This document shows, in pieces, positions 45,341-55,795 of a DNA stretch of 64,000 nucleotides (positions are counted from its first letter, which is position 1; each line of letters starts with the position of its first letter). The stretch comes from Sternotherus odoratus (taxonomy: Eukaryota > Chordata > Testudines > Kinosternidae). The notes beneath the pieces were generated by a model, which was not told the origin of the DNA, ran no database searches, and was given only the letters and a program-made list of their open reading frames with translations. Location: the NCBI GenBank assembly GCA_032164245.1, contig JAVMKO010000021.1:12530285-12594284 (forward strand). The letters are read 5' to 3'. The position numbers and the translations under genes are program-made.

Positions 45341-46029
45341 TAAGAGACTAATTCATTAAGATGAGCTACTATCAGCAGGAGAAAAAAAACCTGCCTGGGG
45401 AAATCTTCCTCTGGAAGATCCTAGTGCTGCAGACAGTATTGTTCCCAGGCAGCAGAAAGAGCGACTGCTGCTAATCGGACCTGAAAAGCATCACTGGACC
45501 CACGTCCCCAGGGGAATCTGGGCCCAAACTTTGCAAGTCAGGACTATGGCCCCCAGAACTGTGGGTGGATCTGAGCCGCTCAGAACCTGTCAGGTACACC
45601 CCTGCTGAGGTGTCTCCTTGGTGTCAGGTCGTGAAAATAACAAGCACTGGTGTACTTGGACCGGCACAGAGTCTTCAGTGTCCTGTTTGTCCTGGGGGTG
45701 GGGCATTTCTGGCACTCCAGGAGGGGGAGGGGGATTTGCACTGGGGTGCAGTATGCTGAGCAAAGGGAATTGCACAGGCATTGTCTCTTGCTCCCACCTC
45801 ACCCAGACTGGCCTCCTCTGGGCTGGTAATCCCAGCAGCAGTGCTAACTGGTCCCTATTGCTTGCCCTTAGGAGTGCCCCCAGCCAAGCTACGGGTCCTT
45901 CCTTCACAGGGATGCTGGATAGGAAGGGGCTCCCCAGCACCTTCTCCCCCCTTGAGGGCACCTCTGCTCGGGGTGCTGCTTGAATCATTTGGGGCCTGAC
46001 CCTGGGAGAACCTGGGAGAATGAAAAAAC

Positions 46030-46315
46030 CGAGGCCGTGTCTACACTACAAAATGAAGTCGACCTAAGTTACACCTGCATACAGCTGCCGCAGTAATGAC
46101 ATCGCTTGTGCATGTCTACCCTTTGCTGCTTGTGCGCATCCCTATTAGGAGCGCTTGCACTGATTGCACTGTCCTTGCGAGGCATTGTGGGATGGCTTCT
46201 GAAAGGTAGCAACAGTCGATGTAAACAACACCGTGCGTGACCTAACTACTTCGCCATTGACTCTACGCCTCTCGTGGAGGTGGAGTTACTAAGTCAGCGT
46301 AGCGGGCAAGTTATG
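46030..46315. mobile_element. Nonautonomous DNA-element-like repeat
   Basis: The left end GGCCGTGTCTACACTACAAA and internal GAAGTCGACCTAAGTTACAC, TAATGACATCGCTTGTGCAT and GGCATTGTGGGATGGCTTCT resemble a widespread sauropsid hAT-derived repeat. The right end appears truncated or diverged, so no target duplication can be called. Confidence 0.5.
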
Positions 46316-46924
46316 AATGTCAGAGACTAGAGCTGGGAAATCAGATTTCCATTTGCAGGCTGGTAACAAACATCCCACCACACTTTGCAAAAGGGTTTCA
46401 GAGAATGTGAGATGGGCGTCTCCACCCTCAACCATCCAAGGACAGAGCCATGAAAGCGAAACCTAGCCGGGATCTAAATGTCCCTTCTGAGTGGAGAACT
46501 AGGGCGAAAGGCAGATCTTCAGGGTGATTTCCAGTCTCTTGAGCTCCTATGGAAGTGCCAAAGCGCAAACAAGAGGCAGCATGAACAAGGTGACCTGTGT
46601 CATGAGGCTGTAATCTAGGAAACTATTAAACAACACTGGAGAGCGAGATCCTGGAAAAGCTCCAAGGCTGGGCTCAAAAGGAGAAAATTATTTTGTGGCC
46701 TTGAACCCCGAGGTTAGAAGTTTCCGAAGAGGGCTCAGAAGCTGGCCAATCCTCAAGCGCTGCTCCTGTCCCATGGGAAACATCCTTTTAGGAAAACCTC
46801 TGCTTGCAGGTCATAGATTTTCAGCATCTTTCACCTCCTCCTTTTTTTTATTACCACTGCTACTGATGTGAAATGAAGCTCTTTCTCGTAGAGTTATTCA
46901 AGGAAAGGAAGAAGTGAGGAACAG

Positions 46925-47040
46925 TGGCTAGGGGAAAAGCTCTGGGAATCTCTTTGAGAGACTGTAGGTGAGTCATTTCCTCTTTCTGTGCTTCAGTTTC
47001 CCCACCTGTAAACCAAGGAAAACTATTGACACTGGACTAT
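46925..47040 (+). mobile_element. MIR-like SINE fragment
   Basis: GTAGGTGAGTCATTTCCTCT, CTGTGCTTCAGTTTCCCCAC, CTGTAAACCAAGGAAAAC: the CORE segment. Confidence 0.5.
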
Positions 47041-49281
47041 TGAAGCCGGGAGCTCAGGCAGGCTGGACAGGACGATCCAGCCCACGGGCCGTAGTTTGTC
47101 CACCCCTGTCTTAGGGTCTCGGCGCCTCCTCTCCCGCCTCCTGAAGTCCTTTGCTCACTCCCATAGGGCACAAGTAAGCCAGATGGCAAGTGTCGCAGCC
47201 TGTGTCTGGGCCCCTGTGTAGCGCCTTGGGGAGGAGAGGCAGCTTCTCGTCTCCCCACGCACCGCAGCCTTGCCTGGCTCTAGACTCCACATTCTTCCCA
47301 AAGCTCCAAAGCTTTTGCTTAAACCAGAACACCGGCACAGGAATGAGCTCCCAGCTGCAGAGAGCTCTGGGTTTGGCTGGTGTCATGCGCGTTTTCCCAC
47401 TGCAGTCCTTGAGCTGAACCCTGGGCACAAACCCAAAGTAAAAGCCCCCCCCCATGCCAGAGAGAAATGCAAGGCTCTGCCTGAAGTTGCTCCTAGGATT
47501 AGAGCATTTCAGTGTCAGTACCAAATAGAGCCGGGAATTAAAAATACAGAAGGCCCAGACCTACAGCTCTATCTTAAGACACGCACAGATCTCTGCTACC
47601 AGCTTCCTAGACTGGCACACACGGCAGGTCTGCACTGAGCAGCTAGCGGAATGGGGCGGGTGCAGACGTCACCCCCAGCCTGGAAGCTAAGAGACGGCGA
47701 AGTCGAGAAACCCTCGTAAGCCGACAGCTCTCATTATTGCACTTACAAAACAGCTTTCTGGGTCAGGCTCCAACAGTCCTGTAGGCTCTGCTCCCTTCCG
47801 GACACACCCAGGCTAGGCCTGGCTTTCAGAGCGGGGAATCTTCCCCGCGTAAGCTGCCAAGCGTCCAAACCCGACGCACACTGGACAGAGCTGATGTGGG
47901 GTTTGGTTCCTGCTTTCGCATCACCCATTTGGGCCCGGCCTTTCAGCGATGGAGGGAGGGGAGCAGCATTCAGGATGCTGCAGGCCGAGTCTAGTCTGGC
48001 TTGCCTTACACCCACCTATAAAATCCCCATTCCCACCGCCCCCGCAGCATGGAAAGTCCCCCACCCTTACATAGATGGGAATTTGTCCTGTGCAGCGGGT
48101 TCTAGGCTGTCAGCTCTGCCCCTCACCTTCAGCTCACGGGGAAGTCCCTTCTCCTCTCTGTTCTTCACTCGGCTCCTGACTCTCCCTCACAAGGCTACGG
48201 AGATCTGTGGCTGGAGCGCTCTGTGTGGCTGCCTGGGAATCACTCACGGTTCCTTGCAGAGTCCACTGTTGCGGCTTTAACACCAGTCTCCTGACCCACA
48301 GAGGGTCTTCTGCTCAGTCCAGAGGCTGATCTCTAGCTCCTGGCAAACTCCCATTCTCTGGATGTCTGCACAGAAGCCGCCTTCAGTTTGGAGGAACTCG
48401 ACAGGGAACTGCCCTCTGGTAATGACAAGAGGCTAAATACCCACAGGCGCAGGGTTTAAGACAGCCGGCGGCACGGTGCATGCAGCGGAGACCCGCTCAG
48501 AGATTGTCGCAAATGTTCCTAGGCTGTGTCAGTCCTTGCACAGCGCATAAAGGCAAGAAAAGGCAAAGTGACATAAAATACCCCCTAAATCGGCCCTGCT
48601 TTTGAGAGACCTTTCCGGGGAGAATAGCCACCCTCCGGGGCTCTGGATCATCTGCCTTGCAAGAGGTTTCTACTGATTAGTTCAAGGCGATGTGCAGAGA
48701 GATTAAATGGGAGGACCCTGGCCTGGGAAATTGACAATCTGACCAAGGCCAGATCCGGCAGGCTCCTAATTATACCTTTACCTTCCCCGCCGCCCTTTCC
48801 AGCAAAGCAGCTGGTGACTGAGTTGACCTCGGTGTCACACATTTCCCGGGGGATAGATAGGGGTGACCCAGCCTAGGTCTGTTGGAGGGGCAGCCCTCAC
48901 TGGTATCCTATATGCACTGCCAGGCTGCGGGGCCCACTGCTCCAGAGAAGGCAATAACAAAACCCAGGCTGATTTCAGGGGAGCAGGATTTAGCGGCCAG
49001 ACACGAAAGGCTCGTCTTTGGCCAGGCTGTAGCTCTTGTGAGCGGAGAGGCGCGTGATGAATGTCCCAGCCCATCTCCCCCCACTGCTCAGCCTGGCCAC
49101 GACCCTCCCCCCACTTCGCTGGGGCAGGCAGGGTCCCGATGGGGAACGCGCCCACATTTCTCAGCTGTGAGGGGCTCGGGACGATCCCCAGGAGGGCTTC
49201 TCTGCTGGGCGGGTTTGTGGGGCTGTCCCAGGATGCTCTCTAATTAAAGAGTCTCTCTTCCCGGCACTGGCTCTCCAGTCC

Positions 49282-49303
49282 GGGGGGGGGGGGGGGGGGG
49301 GGG
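49282..49303 (+). repeat. Poly-G tract (22 G)
   Basis: An uninterrupted run followed by AGGGGA. Likely polymorphic and error-prone in assembly. Confidence 0.85.
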
Positions 49304-49479
49304 AGGGGATGGCACACAGAGGGAGCTGCCACCACTGAGCTTTGCAGAGGAAGCTCAGTTAGTTCATAGGATATTTCCCAGCCCAAAGACGCCACGGCCG
49401 TTATCCCCACGCGGGAGTGAACCGGGAACCCTGTCCCTTTGACATCACCCTCTCATGGCAACGAAGCAACCATGGGAGG

Positions 49480-49765
49480 CAGCATGGCCCGGGGGTAGCA
49501 CAGGGGAGTGGGACTGCAGAAACGTGGGGTCTATTCCCAGCTGCATCCCTGATGTTCTGGGTGACCTGGACAAGTCACTTAAGCTCTCTGTGCCTCAGTG
49601 CCCCAGCTGTAAAATGGGAATAATCTTTGCTTTGTTAGTTGAAGATTGTAAGATCTTCAGGGCAGGACTGTCTCTCACTACAAGTCTGTACAGCTCCTAG
49701 CACAATGGGGCCTTGATCTTGACCGGGGTTTGCAGATGCTACTGTAATACACTTAATAGCAACGG
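49480..49765 (+). mobile_element. Near full-length MIR/CORE-SINE-like element
   Basis: The most complete SINE in the window. Head AGGCAGCATGGCCCGGGGGT; GGGTCTATTCCCAGCTGCAT; GACAAGTCACTTAAGCTCTC; CTGTGCCTCAGTGCCCCAGC; TGTAAAATGGGAATAATC; tail GTCTGTACAGCTCCTAGCAC, AATGGGGCCTTGATCTTGAC, GATGCTACTGTAATAC. The layout is tRNA-like head, CORE, L2-like tail. Confidence 0.8.
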
Positions 49766-51124
49766 CTTGATATTTGCACAGGTTGGTCTGGTTTCTGATG
49801 AGGCTTGTCCAAGCTCTCTGCAGTTCTCTCCCTTGACCACAGCTCCATCAATTCCCTTATGGCTGACACGCACCGTCAGCCCCAAGGGGCAGATGTCCAT
49901 TTTTAGACATGCACAGCTCCACCTCTTGGCCTTCACACCATCACTGCAGAGCTTCTCCAGTGTTAACACAGGCGCCATGTGCCAACGTAACCTGCTGGCA
50001 GCATGCACCATGCCAGGGCAGCTTGTCATTCACCTTTCCCAGTGGTCAGCCTCTCTGATCTGCTCACGATCACCTCATGGGCCAGCTCGCTCAGAATCGA
50101 ACCTTTGGGGAGATGCCAAGGGGCAGCCTGGTGCCTGAAAGCCAGAGCCTGGACCTTTTAAATCTCCATTTCCTCTCCTTTAACCCCCGATCCCCTCTGT
50201 GCATTAAAACACCCTGGGAAAGCTCCAATTCAAAGTGTTTTCCAAACAAGGCTCAGTTTGCTTTACAGCTGCCTGGCCTTTCACCTGCTGCTGCACTGGG
50301 GAGCCATGGGAGGTGGGATGTGGTGCCAAAGGCAAATGGGTACAAGTGAGAATGCCAGGACCATGCGTTTCACATGCCTGCACCAGGAGAGAGCCGAGAG
50401 CATCATTAGCACCAATTCAAAGGGGCGGGGGTTGGGGGGGGGAGGTTAGCTTCTCTCTTCCCGGAGACCCCCTTGCAGAAGCCAGGAGGATGAAGCAGAC
50501 AGTGGGCTTTGCCAAACCTGCATCAAAAGCAAAACAAAGCAGCTGCTTGAGACTAGCCCTCTCTGGCTGGATTGCGGTGAGGAGCTGTCAGCTCAGCCGC
50601 TCGAAGGACGTTGCGTGTTTCCGATGACAGCTGGGTGTGCAAACAAGCTCGCAGCGCCGAGATTCCTTTCTTGGGGACGTTTTGGTTTGGTTTGGTTTGT
50701 GCACAGAGTATTGGAAACAGATGCATTTTAAATGGATCCCGTAAGCCCTCCCGCCGTTTCTATTCCCTTCAGTCGGGGGGGAAGTGGGCTTGAAAGGGAA
50801 AGACGTGAGCCTTCCAGACTTATCCCATCTTCCCTGCAGGCAAAATTTCCACCCCTAAGAGCTCTGACTGCCACAGTGGGACTGAAACACACCCTAAGCT
50901 CCAGTTCGGAGTCTAGTACAGGCATGGTTGACAGGGCAGAGGTCACTGGCTAATTCGGAGACCAGAAAGACAATAGCGGAAACGCGGATGCTGGTGCAGT
51001 TGTACTGGGCATAAGCTCAGCCTGTTTGGAGTACGATGCGGCAGAGCTCATCCTGACGAGAAAGGGGATATTTTCTAGCAGAGGCTGAATGAAAGGTGGC
51101 TGTAGGTTACTAGGCAATGAGCCT

Positions 51125-51215
51125 ATATTTAGGGCAAGACCCTGGGCACCAGGACTCCTGGGTTCTAGTCCCAGCTCTGTGACAAACCTTGCTGACCTGG
51201 TCTTCATCTGCATAA
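51125..51215 (+). mobile_element. SINE head fragment
   Basis: CACCAGGACTCCTGGGTTCT, AGTCCCAGCTCTGTGACAAA. It is followed from about 51220 to 51385 by another repeat-like stretch (CAGTTTTAAACTAAGTTAGT, GAGTGTCCACACAGCC) that I cannot name. Confidence 0.45.
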
Positions 51216-52516
51216 GAAATTTGCACCTGACGAATCTTAAATCAGTTTTAAACTAAGTTAGTCAAAGAGCTACAACCCCCTGACTAGACACACTTAGTTC
51301 AGTGTTTCAGGTGAGGTTAAACCGATTCCCAGCTGAATGACAGGAAACCCAAACTGAAATAAGAGTGTCCACACAGCCTTTTGCACTAATTGGATTCAAG
51401 TCGCACCTTTAGTCAAACTGTGGAACTCTGCCGGCAGGCCAAGCCTGACTATACGTGTGAGCAGCAATTTTAACACATTGCCAAGGGCACCGAGGGTCCT
51501 GGCTGGGTGAGCCAGCAGCCTGGCAGCCGCTATAGAGCTAAAAGTTGCTCTCCATTGCGACAGAGACAGGTGAACCTGACCGCTGTGTCCAGACACACCT
51601 TTACCCTCCGTCAAGACAGCGTGTTTTCAAAATGAAGCCCATTGGCTGCCCAGTGCTTTGTGCATCACAAGACAGCCGGTTGGTCGATTGCCCAGCATCA
51701 GCCGGCGGCAGGGCTGAATCAGCAGTGCAGAAATCAGGCACGAACCGTCTCTAGCCAACTACTTACAAAAAACTAAACTTCTAGTCACTCCTGGACAAAT
51801 AAGTCAGAGAGGGAAATCTGGGGGGCAGGAGCTTCCGCTCAGATGTGTTTGTGCCTCCGTCCTGGCTGGTTTCTAGGTGCTACTGCAATATAACGGTTAA
51901 CGGCTAGTGACGATGACAACGACAATATAGGGCCAGTTCCTCTGCTCTGCCGACCTCAAGGGAGCGACCCTGGTTTGTCCCAGCTGAGAGCTCTACGCAC
52001 GGTATTTAGCGCTTCTAGGTTGTCAGACAAAGGCATTTTAAACCTGTCTGACCTAATGGCTAGATTCTGTGACAGGCTCAGTTTAGGGGTGGGTTTTTCA
52101 AAGGGCAACATTACATTAATAGTCATTTATACAAATTTATCCCCACTTCAAAACACAGGGAGGGCTCGGTTCCTGCTTTTGGAAAAGTGAAAAAGTCAGA
52201 TGTCATCCAAACCCACATTGCTGGGCAACCACGTGACTCCTCTCCCAGAGCCTGACATCAGCTCCTAGTCCCCGGGATTCATTTATGAGACTGATAAATA
52301 ACCCACATGTGTTTCGACTCAGGCGGAGGACGAGGGGGAAGTGGGCAGTGGCAGCAGACGGCCAGCCGGGTTATTTTACTGATGGCATCTGTCACCCACC
52401 GCATGTTCCTCTCCAGTACCAGGCTCCTCGATGCTGGCAGCCACCTCGCTCAATCGAAGGCCGGGAAGTACAGCGGACTCAGGTAGCAGTCCAGTGATTA
52501 TCCCAGAAAAGAGGCT

Positions 52517-52530
52517 GGGGGGGGGGGGGG
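52517..52530 (+). repeat. Poly-G tract (14 G)
   Basis: An uninterrupted G run, the third such tract upstream of or within COL8A2. Confidence 0.75.
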
Positions 52531-53224
52531 AGCTGTTCTCCACAGGACAACGCAGCAGCCACGCTGTTCCGAGAATTTCCCCTTGGCCCCTCTGCGTGCC
52601 GGCAGCCTATCAGGGAGCCGTGTTATGTGTTGCACCGGTGAGAGGATGCAGCCTTTCCCATACTGCGCTCGTTCTGGTTTCCTTTAATGAGACCGGGGCG
52701 CCATTAAATACATTGTGTCATGAGTACCTCTTGCCCCTGCAGTAATGGACAGAGGAGATGCTTCTCAAGCCAGACTGGGTAGAGCATGCATTCGTTTTTA
52801 GACACGTGACCCCTCCACTGCATGCCTGCCACTCCAGGGGTTCCTGCTCAGATAGCTGCATGTATAACCCACCCTTGCACAGGGTGCTACTCGCCTGTCT
52901 CCTCCAAGTGGCTGGGCTATAGTGAGGTTTATGAATCAGGCAATAGCTGGTTTTAGATGCAAAGGTCCCTGCTCCTGTTGACCCTTGTAAGGCATCACGT
53001 TCTATACAGGCATCACCTGTGTCACTCCAACCTTTGAGATGCACACCGCAGGAACATGCAGAAATACTCACAACTATTGACCACCCGGCCCTTATTGTCT
53101 TCACTAGTAGCAGATGGTCTTTGAGTGCTGTGTGCAAAGGATAATGGTTGTCCATCTAATGCCGCATTAACCCTGCATAAATCAACTGCACAAGAACTGT
53201 TCAGTAACTGGGGTGACATAGGTC

Positions 53225-53590
53225 TATACAATTATGAAGGGGGTGGAGAGAGGAAGTGTTATTTACCCCATAACAAAAGAACCAGGGGTGACCCCAGAAC
53301 CAGAACAAGAACCAGGGGTGACCCAATACGATAAATAGGCAGGTTTCAAACAAACAAACAAACGAAGTACTTCTTCACAAAACACACTCATTGCCACAGG
53401 ATGTTGTGAAGGGCAAAAGTCTAACTGGGTTAAAAAATTTAGAATAATTGATGGGTCCATCAATGGCTATTAGCCAGGATGGTCAAGGATGCAACCCCAG
53501 GGTGTCCCTGAACCTCTGACGGCCAGAAGCTGGGAGGGGATGACAGGGCACGGCTCACTCAAAATTGCCCTGTTCTGCTCTGGCGGGATT
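53225..53590 (+). mobile_element. CR1 LINE 3' portion
   Basis: GAGAGGAAGTGTTATTTACC, AACCAGGGGTGACC, GGTTTCAAACAAACAAAC, CACAGGATGTTGTGAAGGGC, GGTCCATCAATGGCTATTAG, CCAGAAGCTGGGAGGGGATG follow in the CR1 order. There is an internal tandem duplication of ACCAGGGGTGACCC (53281-53320) and a CAAA microsatellite (53346-53364). Confidence 0.8.
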
Positions 53591-53614
53591 ACAGCCACTT
53601 GCACTCTACTGGTG

Positions 53615-53690
53615 CAGCACAGACTCATAGGATATCAGGGATGGAAGGGACCTGAGGAGGTCATCTAGTCCAACCCTCAGCACGTGAATC
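53615..53690 (-). mobile_element. CR1 3' tail, opposite strand
   Basis: GACTCATAGGATATCAGGGA, TGGAAGGGACCTGAGGAGGT, CATCTAGTCCAACCCTC is the complement of the classic CR1 3' terminus. It lies next to the plus-strand CR1, so two insertions meet tail to tail. Confidence 0.8.
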
Positions 53691-54896
53691 GTCTGCACGA
53701 GAGGTGTGCACTGGTACAATTTCACCAGTGGCGGTGTAGATCAAACCTGCCTTTTGGATGGTTTCACATGCACATTATCAAAGTCCACCGGCCCGTTCTC
53801 TGTGTTACGGCCCAGGGCGGCAGGTTCCACTTGCAATCACAAGGATCTCGATCGCGGATACGTGCAGGAGGAAAAGCAGCCAGGTAACATCACTTAACAC
53901 CAGCCGCTGTTATTCCCACCCGTCAGCAAAGCCACTAGTAACCAGATCATAAACCACCGTACCAGGTACACTAGGCTCAATTTACAGCTAATCAGAAGAG
54001 GAAAAGAGTGTAACAATTAACCAAATAGCTGCGCCTCTCACTGGTTACAACATAGCAGCTGTAAGATAGAACGAGGACAGAGCCTTGGCGACCGAGAAGG
54101 GAAAGGGAAGCCCTGCAACTGATGGTCGTGCTTAAGGGAATAAGAAAATTAAGCTATGTCTGGAATTTCCAGATGGGCTCAGCTTCTATTTAGGCATCAG
54201 AATAAGTGGCTGGCTTGTCAGCAGAGCTCAGAACACTGGGTGATGATGGGAAAATCTGGCTCTTACTTTCATGGGAGCTGAGCTCTTAAATGTAGCCCTG
54301 AGCTTTAGTGAAAATGTGGCCCCTGTAGCTCCCTGCAATTTATGAGGCCTGAAAAATAACCCCAGATCTTAGAGTGGCAGGTCACACACTCAGAAGCATC
54401 CCAACAAACAAGCACCCAAAGAAATGCATGTGAATAAAGCGGACGGTGAAAATAAAACCCAAATGGAGAGGGAGGGGGAAATGGAGGAGGCTAGAGGTTG
54501 TACCAGGTAAGGAAAACGAACAAGTAGCTGACTCGGGGTTTTGTTCTGTTTCTTTTATATAGCAGAAACGGTATTTTTACAGCTGCAATCCCTTAAAATG
54601 GGATTTTCTCCCCTTTTAAACAAATTCCCGTAACAGAATGTTTCATAAAGAACAAGCGTTCCTCTTCTAAACCCCCAAGACAGAGAAGTAATAAAACCAA
54701 CAAAGCCCGTTCTGCCCCAGTGACAGAGGCTTGTTTAAATAAACAGAAAGAAGAGTCTGCCTCTTTAAACCGCTCTGGAAGATGGGACGTAATCTGCGCT
54801 CACAAGAGAGACACAGGAACCAAATCACCGGCTCCAGGGGCGAGTCCATACCAACCTGGGGGCAATGCATGGCCATTCAGACACTAGCCTAGTACA

Positions 54897-55128
54897 AGAA
54901 TCAGAGAGGTAGCCGTGTTAGTCTGGAATAGCAGAGGTAACAAAGTCCTGTGGCACCTTAAAGACTAACTATAAAGTTTTGAAGCATGAGCTTTCGTGGG
55001 CTAATACCCACTTCGTCGGATGCAAGCAGTGGACTTCCACTGCTTGCATCCGACGAAGTGGGTATTAGCCCACGAAAGCTCATGCTTCAAAACTTTATAG
55101 TTAGTCTTTAAGGTGCCACAGGACTTTC
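54897..55128. mobile_element. Palindromic insertion with 13-bp target duplication
   Basis: A copy of the GCCGTGTTAGTCTGG repeat family whose second half is turned around. Positions 54942-55033 and 55036-55127 are exact reverse complements (92 bases) separated by CT. The insertion is flanked by the direct repeat CTAGCCTAGTACA at 54884-54896 and 55129-55141, so the whole palindrome came in as one insertion. About 45 nt at the left (54897-54941, with GGTAGCCGTGTTAGTCTGG) have no inverted partner. Each arm contains a hammerhead-like core. A variable-length target duplication argues for retrotransposition; Penelope-like origin is inferred. Confidence 0.85.
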
Positions 55129-55579
55129 CTAGCCTAGTACAGGCAGGTCATGTTTAGCCCTCAGCTTGGATTTGCATTGACATTAATTCACAGCAATGGG
55201 TATAAGGGATGGAAAACACGCCCCAAGCAGGCCAGGAGATGAAATGTACTCCCACAGCTTAAGTTTAGATCGAGGCCCCTTATGGAATAAAAACAGAGCA
55301 TTTCTCAGCATCTATTCCGGGGAAGGGAAAGTCTCCTTGGATGTCTGGTAACATGAAAGGCAGCGATGGTGAAATCTTTCTATTTAGCTACTTATTAAAC
55401 TGCCCCAAAACTCTGAATGCAGAACTAAGGTTGGCTAGCAGTGCCCTAAATGTTGAGTTCAGCTACACTCAACCCCCTGAAAACCAATTATGGTCCATGA
55501 CTCCCCCGCACACACAACCTTTACTCTGCCCCTTGGAGTGGGCACAGTACGCTGGTCTAGATGGATACAGGACACAGAA

Positions 55580-55795
55580 ACAGCAATGTTCCTTTGAGGA
55601 CATGTCAGAGATCACACTCGCAATGTGCTCCCACGGGCAGAGCAGTGCTATCAGCCCCAGATTGCATATGGGGAACTGAGGCGCAAGAGTTTAAATGACT
55701 AGTCCAAGGTCACTCAGAAAGTCTGTGGCAGAGCTGGGACATGAACACAGGTCTGCAACTAGCCCCCGAACCACTGCACCAGCTTTCCGGTCTCC
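55580..55795 (-). mobile_element. MIR/CORE-SINE-like element
   Basis: On the plus strand: GGGGAACTGAGGCGCAAGAG, AGTCCAAGGTCACTCAGAAA, GGCAGAGCTGGGACATGAAC, AACCACTGCACCAGC, ending at the complement of the tRNA-like head. Confidence 0.65.

Noticed and set aside
49480..49765. tRNA-like segments at SINE heads
   Set aside because: These have the A/B-box character of SINE heads but no cloverleaf with intact anticodon arm. They are retroposons, not tRNA genes.
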